A stretch of DNA of 39,370 nt from Caldovatus aquaticus (GCF_019458025.1 NZ_JAHZUY010000035.1:1-39370), one strand, 5' to 3'; shown: positions 1 to 7,688, counted from the stretch's first letter. Numbers and translations are program-made. Notes: generated from the sequence alone by a model not told the origin.

Positions 1-120
1 CTGGATCGGCCCGTCGGCGGCGAGGCTGTCGCCGCCATCGGCGCCGGTCGGCACGGCGCCGCGGATCAGGTCGGAGCCGAGATCGACCGCGGCCTGCGCC
101 GTGAAGCCGAAGAAGCTGCG
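1..120 (-). other. possible C-terminal fragment of an unidentified (phage-like?) protein
   Basis: Read on the minus strand, bases 120 to 1 give an open, normal-looking peptide beginning RSFFGFTAQAAVDLGSDLIR and continuing GAVPTGADGGDSL to the window edge. It has better amino-acid composition than the opposite frame, which would be the upstream extension of the recombinase and does not resemble a recombinase N-terminus. I infer that unrelated DNA was joined here to the recombinase remnant near base 118-125. A phage structural origin is only a guess from the neighbour; no family is recognised. Confidence 0.25.
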
Positions 121-622
121 CTGGCCGAGCGGCACGCGGCAGCGCCTCGCGCTTGCGCTGCTGCTCTACACCGGGCAGCGGCGCAGCGACGTGGTGCGCA
201 CGGGCCGCCAGCACTTGCGCGGCGAAGCGTTGGAGGTGCGGCAGGTCAAGACGGGACGCCGCCTGACCATCCCGATCCATCCTGCGCTGGCGGCCGAGCT
301 GGCGCACATGCCCGCAGGGCAGATGACGTTCCTGCTGACGAAGTATGGCGCGCCGTTCAGCCCGACCGGGTTCTACAACGCGCTCCGCGAGTGGTGCGAC
401 GCGGCCGGCGTCCCGCGGGGTCGCTCGCCGCACGGGCTGCGCAAAGCCTGCGGGCGGCGTCTGGCGGAGGTCTATACGCGGGCGGCGGAGCAGACCGCGC
501 TTGCCCGCGCCGGGCTGGCCCGGATCGGGAACGCGGCTTCCAGCCTTCTGCCGCCCAGGCTTCCAACCCTGGCGCAAATGTCGAAAAATCAAAGGTATAG
601 ACGCGAGAGGGGCGCGCCCTGA
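101..622 (+). pseudogene. tyrosine recombinase (phage/island integrase) remnant
   Basis: Only the catalytic domain of a site-specific tyrosine recombinase remains. The first catalytic Arg is in LLYTGQRRSDVVR, the catalytic Lys in VRQVKTG, and the HxxR box in SPHGLRKACGRRLAE. In family members about 20-25 residues carrying the second His (usually in a GH) separate the RRLAE helix from the Tyr nucleophile. Here LAE runs straight into VYTRAAEQ, so that block is missing; the junction is at about 461-472. The N-terminal core-binding domain is also absent: the family-like sequence starts near WPSGTRQRLALALLL at about base 118. The GTG at 101 is therefore only the first available start. The stop lies inside the 3' end of tRNA-Arg, the usual place for an integrase whose att site is that tRNA. 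A second frame (FQPSAAQASNPGANVEKSKV, ending at 600) could be the original C-terminus, implying one more indel. Catalytically dead by inference. Confidence 0.8.
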
Positions 623-686
623 GGGATTCGAACCCCCGACCCGCGACTTAGAAGGTCGCCGCTCTATCCAGCTGAGCTAAGGGCGC
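613..686 (-). tRNA. tRNA-Arg (anticodon TCT)
   Basis: The minus strand folds as a full cloverleaf. A 7-bp acceptor (GCGCCCT with AGGGCGC), a D-arm with AGCTGGATA, a 5-bp anticodon stem GCGAC/GTCGC around loop CTTCTAA (anticodon TCT, reads AGA) and a T-arm with TTCGAAT are all present. The discriminator is G and CCA is not encoded. The 3' end is overlapped by the recombinase remnant arriving from the other strand, so this tRNA is the likely integration target of that element and was left intact. Confidence 0.95.
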
Positions 687-776
687 TGCCACGCACAGTA
701 GCGGGACAGTAGCAGCCCGCCCAGCCGCCCGGTCGCGGCGGCCGTGCCGCGCAGGGCCCGCGCCCCCGCCGCGCGC

Positions 777-1118
777 TCAGTGCGTCCAGTTCTCGGTCCG
801 GTTCCAGCGGAAATTGTCGGCGTAGCTCCTCGGCCGGATCGTCGTCCGCGGCGGCGGCGGCTCGATCTCGACGGCGATCCCGTTGGCCCGCGCATAGGCC
901 AGGGCCTGCTCCAGACTCTCGAAGCGCAGGCGCAGCTCCGTCGCCGGCGTGTCGGCCGAGCCGAACCACCCGGTCAGCGGGTCGATGCGCTTGCGCTCCG
1001 CCGGCGGGAATTCGAGCACCCATTCCCGCGACCGCGCGCGGCCGGACTGCATCGCCGACCGCGGCGGCTGGTAGAGGCGGGCGCGGCCGGAGGGGGTGCT
1101 GCTGCTGGCGCCATCCAT
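777..1118 (-). CDS. NDUFS4-like NADH dehydrogenase (complex I) accessory subunit
   Basis: This 113-residue protein matches the ETC complex I subunit/NDUFS4 family (PF04800), a small supernumerary subunit on the peripheral arm of NADH:ubiquinone oxidoreductase in alphaproteobacteria and mitochondria. Family landmarks are visible: WVLEFPPAERKRIDPLTGWFGSADT near residues 33-57, LRLRFESLEQALAYARANGI near 63-82, and the nearly invariant ending SYADNFRWNRTENWTH. A basic, disordered stretch of about 30 residues comes first (MDGASSSTPSGRARLYQPP). The length is typical. It sits between tRNA-Arg and tRNA-Pro, away from any nuo operon, as is common for this gene. It is taken from the ATG at 1118, with no competing start in the conserved part. 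Membership is confident; its exact role in bacterial complex I (stabilising the N-module) is known only from relatives. Confidence 0.92.
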   Translation of the reverse strand: MDGASSSTPSGRARLYQPPRSAMQSGRARSREWVLEFPPAERKRIDPLTGWFGSADTPATELRLRFESLEQALAYARANGIAVEIEPPPPRTTIRPRSYADNFRWNRTENWTH

Positions 1119-1145
1119 GCGACGTGCGGATCCCTGCTGATGCGA

Positions 1146-1219
1146 TCGGGGCGGCGGGATTCGAACCCACGGCCTCCTGTACCCAAAACAGGCGCGCTAC
1201 CAGGCTGCGCCACGCCCCG
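1146..1219 (-). tRNA. tRNA-Pro (anticodon TGG)
   Basis: The minus strand gives acceptor CGGGGCG paired with CGCCCCG, D-arm GCGC-AGCCTGGTA-GCGC, anticodon stem CCTGT/ACAGG around TTTGGGT (anticodon TGG) and a T-arm with TTCGAAT. The discriminator is A and CCA is not encoded. It lies 27 bases upstream of the NDUFS4-like start in the same direction, so the two may share a transcript. Confidence 0.95.
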
Positions 1220-1284
1220 GACGAGGCGCAAACTATGGGCAGGGCCGGACGGCGGCAACCCTCGCCCCCGGAGCGCGCGGGCCG

Positions 1285-1827
1285 TCAGCGCGCCTCGCCC
1301 GCCGTGCCGAAGATCCGGTGCAGCACCCGGTCGCCGACGCGGATGTCCAGGCGCTCCGCCGTGCCGCCGGCGAGTTCCAGCGTCGCCCGCACCGGGCCGC
1401 CGCTCGAGATCGGCGCGAGGCTGTGCGGCACGGTCCGCTCGGCGATGCGGTGGATGCGTCCGTCGGCGGCGATGAACAGCATGTCGAGCGGGATCAGCGT
1501 GTTCCGCATCCACATGCTGGATTCGCGCGGCGCGCCCCAGTCGAACAGCATCCCCTCGTCGGGGCCGAGGCGCTCGCGGAACATCAGCCCGACCATCTGC
1601 TGCTGCGGCTCGACCGCCATCTCGACCCGGAAGCTGTGCCGCCGCGTCCCGTCGCGGCTGACGATCACCAGCGTCTCGACGGGAAGGCGCGGCTGCGGTC
1701 CGTCAATCCCGGGCTGGGCCCGCGCCGGCCGCCGCGCGGCGGAGGGGAGAGCGAGGCCGGCGGCCATCAGCAGGGGAGCGGGCGCAAGGGCGCGCAACAG
1801 CGTGCGGCGGGGGCGGCGGGACGACAT
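1285..1827 (-). CDS. DUF192 family exported protein
   Basis: A 180-residue protein. A basic N-terminus and hydrophobic segment (RTLLRALAPAPLLMAAGLALP, about residues 8-28) form a signal peptide. The DUF192 domain (PF02643) follows from about residue 50: VEMAVEPQQQMVGLMFRERL, then GMLFDWGAPRESSMWMRNTLIPLDMLFI and ERTVPHSLAPI. Those are the family's hallmark MWMRNTLIPLDMLFI and RGL-type helices. The biochemical function of DUF192 is not established; it is widespread, small and secreted or envelope-located. A strong ribosome binding site (GGGAGGAG, 4 bases before the ATG at 1827) fixes the start. It is the first gene of a minus-strand run with tRNA-Pro and the complex I protein, a neighbourhood often seen in alphaproteobacteria. 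Confidence 0.92.
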   Translation of the reverse strand: MSSRRPRRTLLRALAPAPLLMAAGLALPSAARRPARAQPGIDGPQPRLPVETLVIVSRDGTRRHSFRVEMAVEPQQQMVGLMFRERLGPDEGMLFDWGAPRESSMWMRNTLIPLDMLFIAADGRIHRIAERTVPHSLAPISSGGPVRATLELAGGTAERLDIRVGDRVLHRIFGTAGEAR

Positions 1828-2075
1828 GGCTCCTCCCTATAGCGCAGCGCGCCGCCGGCTGCCGCCCCCGGCGCGGCGGCAGCGGGCGGCGCCGGCCCGC
1901 CCGCCGGGACGCGCTTTTTTGCGCCCTCTCGCGAGATCGTGTGTTTCATCCCAGAACGTTCCGACCATCTCATGATTTGACGCGGCGCGCGGCGCCGGGC
2001 GGCCTGGCCGGCGCACCGTCTCCCGGTGCGCACAGGCTCCGGCCAGGCGGGCCGACGAACGGCATGGAGTGACCG

Positions 2076-2336
2076 ATGCGGCAAAAGGATTGGCGGCCCG
2101 GGTCGCCCGCCCCGGCGGCACGGGCGCGGACGCGGTATCCCGGCACCGCGATCCGGCTGCTCCTGTTCGGCGAGCAGGCGGCGCGATGGCTGATCGCGGC
2201 GGTGCTGGTCGCCGGCACCGCGGCGCTCTGCGCGGTCGCGCTGATGGGGCCGCAGGCGCTGGCCCTGGATCAGCGGCACGCGCTGCCGCAGATGCTCGGC
2301 CGCCTGCGGGACGCGCTGGCGGGCGTGCTGGGCTGA
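2076..2336 (+). CDS. hypothetical small single-span membrane protein
   Basis: An 86-codon open frame begins ATGCGGCAAAAGGAT with a GGAG 9 bases upstream. The product has a basic N-terminus, one strong hydrophobic segment (WLIAAVLVAGTAALCAVALM, about residues 38-57) and a short amphipathic tail (ALPQMLGRLRDALAGVLG). No family is recognised. The stretch upstream (1828-2075) has a short AT-richer part (about 1926-1978, with TCGTGTGTTTCATCCC and CATCTCATGATTTGA) that could hold divergent promoters for this gene and the DUF192 gene. GC-rich DNA yields many spurious frames, so confidence is moderate; the plausible membrane segment and ribosome site favour a real gene. Confidence 0.4.
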   Translation: MRQKDWRPGSPAPAARARTRYPGTAIRLLLFGEQAARWLIAAVLVAGTAALCAVALMGPQALALDQRHALPQMLGRLRDALAGVLG

Positions 2337-2480
2337 CCGCGGAGGCCGCGTGCCGGCCTCGGGCGACGCCGGCGCGCAGGGCGGACCGGAACGGCCGGTG
2401 GGCGCGCCGGCCGAGCGGGCGGGTTCGCCCCCTCCCCGCCCCGGCCGCCGGGGCCGCGCCGGCGGCGAGGCGGCAGGCGA

Positions 2481-2954
2481 TCAGCAGGCGTCCCGCGCCA
2501 GGCATCGCCGCAACGCGCCGACGAAGGCCCGGCCCCGCGTCGTCGGCCGCACCAGCACCCGGCGCCGGCAGACCGGATCGGTCGCGCGCCGCACCAGGCC
2601 GAGCGCCGCGAGACGGTGCAGCGCGCGTGTCATCGCCGGCCGGGGAATCGCCAGCCGCTCCGCCAGGGCGCAGCAGGTGCGCGGAGCGCCGCCGTCATGG
2701 ACGAGGAGAACCACGGCGAGCTGACGCAGCGTCAGGTCCCAGCCGCGGCCAGGGATCAGGGCGCGCACCAGCCGGGAGAGCGGGCCGAGCGCGCCGGCGA
2801 CGGCATCGGCGGCGGACGGAGGAGCCGGGCCGATTTGCGCCGGCCCGCGCCCGGCGGGGAGTCCCGGCCAGGCGGGAGGCGCGTCCTGATCCGGAACGCG
2901 CCGGCGGCCGTCATGGCCCGGGCAGGCGAGGCGCAGGCTGGTCGCAGGAGGCAT
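2481..2954 (-). CDS. MarR/winged-helix transcriptional regulator
   Basis: The C-terminal 100 residues form a MarR-type winged helix: LTLRQLAVVLLVHDGGAPRTCCALAERLAIPRPAMTRALHRLAALGLVRR (helix-turn-helix with recognition helix RPAMTRALHRL), then a wing with DPVCRRRVLVRPTTRGRAFVGALR. The N-terminal 50-60 residues are proline/glycine-rich and probably disordered. The ATG at 2954 is used here; a TTG at 2987 preceded by AAGGGGG is a realistic alternative adding 11 residues. The ligand and target genes are unknown. It probably regulates itself, because an AT-rich promoter with a dyad lies directly upstream. The cysteines (TCC, VC) could make it redox- or metal-responsive, which is speculation. Confidence 0.8.
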   Translation of the reverse strand: MPPATSLRLACPGHDGRRRVPDQDAPPAWPGLPAGRGPAQIGPAPPSAADAVAGALGPLSRLVRALIPGRGWDLTLRQLAVVLLVHDGGAPRTCCALAERLAIPRPAMTRALHRLAALGLVRRATDPVCRRRVLVRPTTRGRAFVGALRRCLARDAC

Positions 2955-3000
2955 CGGGGAGGGTCCGCGTAGGGGGAAAAACAGCAAAACGCCCCCTTAT

Positions 3001-3015
3001 ACAATCATAAGTTGT
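3001..3015. promoter_or_regulatory. candidate MarR-type operator
   Basis: ACAATCATAAGTTGT is an imperfect 15-bp dyad (ACAA/TTGT ends) overlapping a second one, CTTAT-N6-ATAAG at 2996-3011. It lies in a rare AT-rich island just upstream of the MarR-type gene, next to a TATAAT-like hexamer at 3026-3031 on the plus strand. Size and position fit a MarR dimer site controlling the regulator's own promoter. Inferred from symmetry and position only. Confidence 0.45.
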
Positions 3016-3088
3016 TTAATGGGGCTATAATTCGCGTTTTTATCGCAGGCCGTCGCGCCCCGGCGAGAACGGGCGGTGATCCGCCCCG

Positions 3089-3412
3089 TCACGGCTCATG
3101 CCGTTCGGACCCGCCGAGGCTCCGCGCCACCGCCGCGCGGACCTCCGCCGCCAGCAAGCGGTCCTCGATCCGCTCCTGCACGCTCCGCGCCAAAGCGCCG
3201 AGGGCCGCGAGGATCCCCGCGATCACGCCGAGCATCGCCGCCAGGTCGAGGCCCACCGCCCCAAGGCAGGAGAGGCTCAGCGCGGGCGCCGCCGGGGGCA
3301 GGCAGGCGACGAACAGGTCCGGGTTCGCCGCGACCGGCACCGCCGCGGCGCCCGCGGCGCCGGTCGCGGCCAGTCCTGTGGACCAGCGCAATGCCGTTCC
3401 GATCGCGGACAT
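3089..3412 (-). CDS. hypothetical membrane protein, 107 aa
   Basis: The product has a hydrophobic, Ala/Gly-rich first half (TGLAATGAAGAAAVPVAAN), a second strong segment (LGAVGLDLAAMLGVIAGILAALGALA, about residues 50-75) and a charged amphipathic C-terminal helix (SVQERIEDRLLAAEVRAAVARSL). This order of one or two membrane helices followed by a charged helix looks like a genuine small inner-membrane protein. The frame remains open far upstream, but that part is Arg-rich low-complexity sequence typical of an antisense shadow, so the internal ATG at 3412 is chosen. No family is recognised. It may be cotranscribed with the small gene at 3730-4011 on the same strand, though 317 bases separate them. 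Confidence 0.5.
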   Translation of the reverse strand: MSAIGTALRWSTGLAATGAAGAAAVPVAANPDLFVACLPPAAPALSLSCLGAVGLDLAAMLGVIAGILAALGALARSVQERIEDRLLAAEVRAAVARSLGGSERHEP

Positions 3413-3729
3413 CCGCGCCCGCGCCCGTGTCGCCCCGGCCGCGGGGGTCACCGGCGCCCGCCTTCCGCGCACCGGCGGCAGGGGCGGCGCGGCATCCTGG
3501 TCCGCCCGGCGCCGCCGCCCGCCTCGCGGGGCACCGGGAGACCGCGACAGCGGGCCGGCGGCGGGTCGTCGCCCGCGACGGCGCGGCGCTCCCGCGGCGC
3601 ACGCGCGGCCGCCGGTTCGGGGGGAGACGGCGCCCCGCCGCGGCCCGCGGGGAGCCCAGGCGCGCGGCGCCAGGACATCGCTCTCTCGCGCAAGGGCCCG
3701 GTTCCGCCGCGCGCCGCCCGCCGCCGCGG
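3413..3729. other. no gene seen
   Basis: About 315 bases of extremely GC-rich sequence between two small minus-strand genes. All open frames here encode Arg/Pro/Gly-rich shadows. No tRNA, clear promoter or terminator was found. Confidence 0.5.
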
Positions 3730-4011
3730 TCAGGCCGTCCAGCGCTGCGCGTCGCGCCCGGCGCCGTTGCAGATCGGCACCGCATGCGCCGTCGGGCAGA
3801 CCGTCACCCGCCCGCCGCGGGCGTGGAACTCGGCAATCGCGCGCGCGACCTCCGCCTCGCTCGGAGGCGGGGCGCAGCGGACGCGGCGCTGCCCGGCGAG
3901 CACCCCGAGCACGCGACCGATCTCGCGCCGGATCTCGGCCTCCCCGGAGGGGGGCCGGCGTCCGCGCCCGGTTGCGGCGGCACCCCCGGGGGCAAGCAGG
4001 GAGGGAGCCAT
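3730..4011 (-). CDS. hypothetical small protein, 93 aa
   Basis: A well-placed ribosome site (ACAGGAG, 7 bases before the ATG at 4011) supports this gene. The N-terminal third is basic and probably disordered ([21 protein letters not shown]). The middle has a short helix (EAEIRREIGRVLGVLAG). The C-terminal 43 residues look folded: SEAEVARAIAEFHARGG, then RVTVCPTAHAVPICNGAGRD, ending AQRWTA. The helix - GGRV - CPT - NGAGRD pattern suggests a conserved domain of its own, but I cannot name it; the two cysteines could bind metal. It is the first gene of a minus-strand run. An AT-rich stretch upstream (4027-4110) probably contains its promoter. Confidence 0.6.
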   Translation of the reverse strand: MAPSLLAPGGAAATGRGRRPPSGEAEIRREIGRVLGVLAGQRRVRCAPPPSEAEVARAIAEFHARGGRVTVCPTAHAVPICNGAGRDAQRWTA

Positions 4012-4311
4012 GGGCGATCTCCTGTCCGTCGGCTAACGAAACATTGATTTTTCCTTGCCGGAAACACAACCCGCCGTTGGTTAGGGTCGGGACCTTTCTC
4101 TCGTTAAGAGTGCCCGTGCGGCATCCGGTTCCCCCCGACGAGGCCGGCCCGGCCATGCGCCGGGGCGGGCGGGCGCGAGCCGCCGGACGGTTGACGCCCC
4201 TCCCGCCATCAAGGAGGGAAGCGACGGCCGGCCCCGCCGTCCCGCGCGCCCGCGACGCCGCCGGCGCGCCGCCCGGCCCCGCCATTCCTGTCTCGACCTT
4301 CCGGATCCGCC
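4012..4311. other. intergenic, divergent promoter region
   Basis: This 300-base gap separates the minus-strand small gene from the plus-strand efflux gene. Its left half is unusually AT-rich for this genome (CATTGATTTTTCC, TTCTCTCGTTAAGAG) and is the likely site of promoters in one or both directions. No RNA gene was recognised. Confidence 0.4.
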
Positions 4312-5505
4312 ATGCCTCGCTGGCTGCCTCTCCTGCTCGGCTACGTCACGGCGCTCGGTCCCCTGGCGACGGACATGTACCTGCCCGCCTTTCCGACCAT
4401 CGAAGGGGCGATGGGCACCGGGCCAGGCACCGCGCAGGTGACGCTCGCCGCTTGGTTCGCCGGGCTCGCCGCCGGGCAGCTCCTCCAGGGCACCCTCGCC
4501 GACCGCTTCGGCCGCCGCGCCCCGCTGCTCGCCGGCACGGCCCTCTTCACCGTCGCCTCGCTGGGCTGCGCGCTGGCCCCCGACATGACGAGCCTCACCC
4601 TGTTCCGCGGCCTCCAGGCGCTCGGCGGCTCGGCGAGCATGGTCATCCCCCGCGCCGTGGTGCGCGACCTCGCCGACGGGGTGGCGGCGGCGCGGCTGAT
4701 GGCGCGGCTGATGCTGGTGATGGGCGCGGCGCCGATCCTCGCCCCGAGCCTCGGCGGCCTGCTGCTGACCTTCGGCGACTGGCGGCTGATCTTCTGGACG
4801 CTGGCGTGCTACGGCCTCTCCTCGGTCCTCCTCGTCGGCTGGGCACTGCCGGAGACGCTGCCGCCGGCGCGCCGGGTGGCGCTGGCGCCGGGCGAGCTCC
4901 TCGCGCGCTACGCGGCGATCGCGCGCGAGCGCGCGTTCCTGACCCATGCGCTGATGGGCGCGAGCACGATGTTCGCCCTGTTCTCCTTCATCGCCGCCGG
5001 GCCGCCGGTCTTCATCGGGCATTTCGGCGTCTCGCCGCAGGGCTATGCCGCGCTGTTCGGGGTCAGCGCCGCGGCCTTCATCGCCGGCTCCCAGGCGACG
5101 CCGCCGCTCGCGGCCCGCTTCGGGCCGCACCGCGTGCTGCGCGCCGCCAACCGCGCCGGCCTCGCCTGCCTCGCGCTGCTGGTCGCGGCGGCGGCGAGCG
5201 GAACGGGCGGGATGGCCGCGGTCGTCGCGCTGGTCGCGGCGGCGATGGCCTGCGGCGGATGCGTCATGCCCAACGCTTCGGTCGGCGCCCTGTCGCGCCA
5301 CGCCGCGCATGCCGGCTCGGCCTCCGCCCTGATGGGCATGCTGCAATTCGCCCTCGCTGCGCTCGCCGGGGCGCTGGCGGGCCTGGTCGGCGACGGCACG
5401 CCGCTGCCGATGGCGCTGCTGATGCTGGGGGGCGTGCTCAGCGCGGCCGCCGCCGACCGGTTCCGGCCGGCGCCGGCCGCGGCGGGCGGCGGGGCGCGAC
5501 GCTGA
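4312..5505 (+). CDS. Bcr/CflA family multidrug efflux MFS transporter
   Basis: A 397-residue, 12-helix major facilitator of the Bcr/CflA subfamily, proton-driven drug exporters of the inner membrane (bicyclomycin and chloramphenicol-type substrates are known for relatives). The family N-terminus is clear: LLLGYVTALGPLATDMYLPAFPTIE, with the conserved D-M-Y-L-P motif in the first helix. MFS motif A follows between helices 2 and 3 (GTLADRFGRRAPLLAG, about residues 61-76), then FRGLQALGGSASMVIPRAVVRDL, the subfamily's helix 4 signature. The length is typical (390-410). The ATG at 4312 starts the conserved sequence directly. The methyltransferase gene follows 63 bases later on the same strand and may be cotranscribed. 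No regulator of the usual kind is adjacent. The substrate cannot be predicted. Confidence 0.92.
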   Translation: MPRWLPLLLGYVTALGPLATDMYLPAFPTIEGAMGTGPGTAQVTLAAWFAGLAAGQLLQGTLADRFGRRAPLLAGTALFTVASLGCALAPDMTSLTLFRGLQALGGSASMVIPRAVVRDLADGVAAARLMARLMLVMGAAPILAPSLGGLLLTFGDWRLIFWTLACYGLSSVLLVGWALPETLPPARRVALAPGELLARYAAIARERAFLTHALMGASTMFALFSFIAAGPPVFIGHFGVSPQGYAALFGVSAAAFIAGSQATPPLAARFGPHRVLRAANRAGLACLALLVAAAASGTGGMAAVVALVAAAMACGGCVMPNASVGALSRHAAHAGSASALMGMLQFALAALAGALAGLVGDGTPLPMALLMLGGVLSAAAADRFRPAPAAAGGGARR

Positions 5506-5568
5506 CAGGCGCGTCGCGCCGCGCCATGCTGGCGGCGGCCGGAGGCACAAGGCGGGGAGCAGCGGGCG

Positions 5569-6396
5569 ATGGACGAAGCCGAGCGGCTGCGCGCGTTCGA
5601 GCGCGCGGCGCACGACCGGGTGGCCGAGAACTACGCCGCCTTCTTCGCCCCCGTCACCGCGCTCGCCACCGAGGCGCTGCTCGACGCCGCGGGGGTGGGG
5701 CCGGGGATGCGGGTGCTCGATGTCGCCTCCGGGCCGGGGCATGTCGCCGCGGCCGCGGCGGCGCGCGGGGCGCGGGCGGTGGCGGGGGTGGATCTCGCGC
5801 CGCGCATGGTGGCGCTCGCCGCGGCGCGACATCCCGGGATCGCCTTCCAGGTCGCCGACGCGGAGGCCCTGCCCTTCCCTTCCGCGAGCTTCGATGCGGT
5901 GGTGTGCGGCTTCGGCCTCGGCCACTTCCCCCGTCCCGAGGCGGCGGTGGCAGAATGCGCGCGCGTCGTCGCCCCCGGCGGCCGCCTCGCCTTCGCCTGG
6001 TGGGACGCGCCGGAGCGCCAGCGCCTGCAGGCGCTGTTCCGCGAATCGGTCGCCGAGGTCGGCGCCGAGCCGCCGCCCGACATGCCGCGCCACTCGACGC
6101 TGCGCTTCTGCGACCCGTGCGCCTTCCGCGCGCTGCTCGAGGGCGCCGGGCTCGAGGAGGTGACGCTCGCGGCCCATGCGGCGACGCATCCGGTCGCGGA
6201 CACCGGGACGCTCTGGCGCGGCGGGCTGGAGAGCCTGGCGATGACCGGCTCCACGGTGCGCGGCCAGCCGCCGGAAGTGCAGGCGCGCATCCGCGCCGCC
6301 TTCGAGCGCCGCGCCGCCGCCTATCGCGCCGCCGACGGGCGGCTGGTCATCCCGATCGGCTTCCGGATCGGCAGCGGGCGGCGCCCGCGGGGCTGA
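5569..6396 (+). CDS. class I SAM-dependent methyltransferase
   Basis: The 275-residue product has a Methyltransf_11/UbiE-like Rossmann fold. Motif I is VLDVASGPGHVAAAAAARG (about residues 48-66), the acidic end of strand 2 is in VAGVDLAPRMV, motif II is VADAEALPFPSASFDAVVCGFGLGHFPRP, and the post-II segment is ARVVAPGGRLAFAWWDAPERQR. The GHFPRPEAAVAE stretch resembles enzymes acting on small molecules such as quinone or polyketide intermediates. The substrate is unknown. GGGGAG lies upstream of the ATG at 5569. The gene ends 3 bases before the stop of convergent serS. This position, where serS often meets surE in relatives, suggests a lineage-specific insertion. Confidence 0.9.
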   Translation: MDEAERLRAFERAAHDRVAENYAAFFAPVTALATEALLDAAGVGPGMRVLDVASGPGHVAAAAAARGARAVAGVDLAPRMVALAAARHPGIAFQVADAEALPFPSASFDAVVCGFGLGHFPRPEAAVAECARVVAPGGRLAFAWWDAPERQRLQALFRESVAEVGAEPPPDMPRHSTLRFCDPCAFRALLEGAGLEEVTLAAHAATHPVADTGTLWRGGLESLAMTGSTVRGQPPEVQARIRAAFERRAAAYRAADGRLVIPIGFRIGSGRRPRG

Positions 6397-6399
6397 CGC

Positions 6400-7677
6400 T
6401 CACCCGCCGCGCCGGATCTCCGCGGCGCCGCCCATCCAGGGCCGCAGCACCTCGGGGATCAGGATGCTGCCGTCCGCCTGCTGGTGGGTCTCCATCACCG
6501 CGATCAGCGCGCGCCCGACGGCGACGCCGCTGCCGTTCAGCGTGTGCACGAAGGCGGTGCCCTTGCCCTCCCGCGGCCGGTAGCGCGCGTTCATCCGCCG
6601 CGCCTGGAAGTCGCGGCAGTTGGAGCAGGAGGAGATCTCGCGCCAGGCCCGCTGGCCCGGCAGCCAGACCTCGAGGTCGTAGGTCTTGGCCGCGCTGAAG
6701 CCGGTGTCGCCGGCGCAGAGCACGACGCGCCGCCAGGCGAGGCCGAGCTCCGTCAGGACGCGCTCCGCGCAGCGCGTCATGCGCTCCTGTTCCGCGGCCG
6801 AGGCCTCGGGCGTGGTGATCGAGACCAGCTCGACCTTGGCGAACTGGTGCTGGCGCAGCATCCCGCGCGTGTCGCGCCCGGCCGCGCCCGCCTCGGAGCG
6901 GAAGCAGGGAGTGAGCGCGGTGAGGCGAAGCGGCAGGCTGGCCTCGGGCACGATCTCGCCGCGCACGAAGTTGGTCAGCGGCACCTCGGCGGTCGGCACC
7001 AGCCAGCGGCCGTCGGTGGTGCGGAACAGGTCGGCGGCGAACTTCGGGAGCTGGCCGGTGCCGTAGACGGAGGCGTCGTTGACCAGCAGCGGCACCGAGC
7101 ACTCGGTGTAGCCGTGCTCGCGGGTGTGCAGGTCGAGCATCCACTGGCCGAGCGCGCGCTCGAGCCGCGCTAGTGCGCCCTTGAGCACGACGAAGCGGCT
7201 GCCGGCGAGCTTCGCCGCGGTGGCGAAGTCCATCAGGCCGAGCGCCTCGCCGAGCTCGAAGTGCTGCCTCGCCGGGAAGGGGAGCTCGCGCGGCTCGCCG
7301 TGCTGGTGGAGCACGACGTTGGCGCTCTCGTCGGCGCCGTCGGGCACGTCCGCGTCGAGGATGTTGGGCAGCGCCTCGAGCAGCGCGGTCTGCGCGCGCT
7401 CGGCGGCGGCGAGCTCGGCCTCCAGCGCGGCGATCTCGTCGCGCAGCCGCGCCGCCTCGGCCTCCTGCGCCGTGGTGTCGGCGCCCTGGCGCCTGGCGAT
7501 GCCGATCTCCCGCGCCAGCGCGTTGCGCCGCGCCTGCTTCTCCTGCAGCGCGGTCTGGGCGGCGCGGCGCGCCTCGTCGTGGGCGAGGATCGCGGCGGCG
7601 GCCGGCGGCAGCCCCCGCCGCGCCAGCGCCGCGTCGAACGCCGCCGGATCGGCGCGCACCATCCGGATGTCGTGCAT
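6400..7677 (-). CDS. serS: serine--tRNA ligase (SerRS)
   Basis: Cytoplasmic class II synthetase charging tRNA-Ser (and tRNA-Sec where present). The 425-residue product has the normal size. An N-terminal long antiparallel coiled-coil arm (about residues 30-100, rich in Arg/Glu/Ala: [16 protein letters not shown] and [16 protein letters not shown]) clamps the tRNA long variable arm. Motif 2 is [20 protein letters not shown] with [10 protein letters not shown], and motif 3 is [17 protein letters not shown]. The C-terminal [13 protein letters not shown] is family-typical. The ATG at 7677 ([11 protein letters not shown]) matches the usual SerRS N-terminus. It lies 11 bases downstream of tatC and is the last gene of the long minus-strand operon. 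Essential gene with no lesions seen. Confidence 0.97.
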   Translation of the reverse strand: MHDIRMVRADPAAFDAALARRGLPPAAAAILAHDEARRAAQTALQEKQARRNALAREIGIARRQGADTTAQEAEAARLRDEIAALEAELAAAERAQTALLEALPNILDADVPDGADESANVVLHQHGEPRELPFPARQHFELGEALGLMDFATAAKLAGSRFVVLKGALARLERALGQWMLDLHTREHGYTECSVPLLVNDASVYGTGQLPKFAADLFRTTDGRWLVPTAEVPLTNFVRGEIVPEASLPLRLTALTPCFRSEAGAAGRDTRGMLRQHQFAKVELVSITTPEASAAEQERMTRCAERVLTELGLAWRRVVLCAGDTGFSAAKTYDLEVWLPGQRAWREISSCSNCRDFQARRMNARYRPREGKGTAFVHTLNGSGVAVGRALIAVMETHQQADGSILIPEVLRPWMGGAAEIRRGG

Positions 7678-7688
7678 CGTCCGGAGCC

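Noticed and set aside
3026-3031. TATAAT as a plus-strand promoter
   Set aside because: A perfect -10 hexamer, but no matching -35 at proper spacing and no plus-strand gene downstream; kept only as part of the regulatory island.
4081-6189. A 702-codon minus-strand frame opposite bcr and the methyltransferase
   Set aside because: Low complexity, no motifs; the opposite strand carries two conserved proteins.
3012-6698. A 1228-codon plus-strand frame
   Set aside because: Arg/Ala/Gly-rich shadow spanning intergenic DNA and the efflux and methyltransferase genes in another frame.
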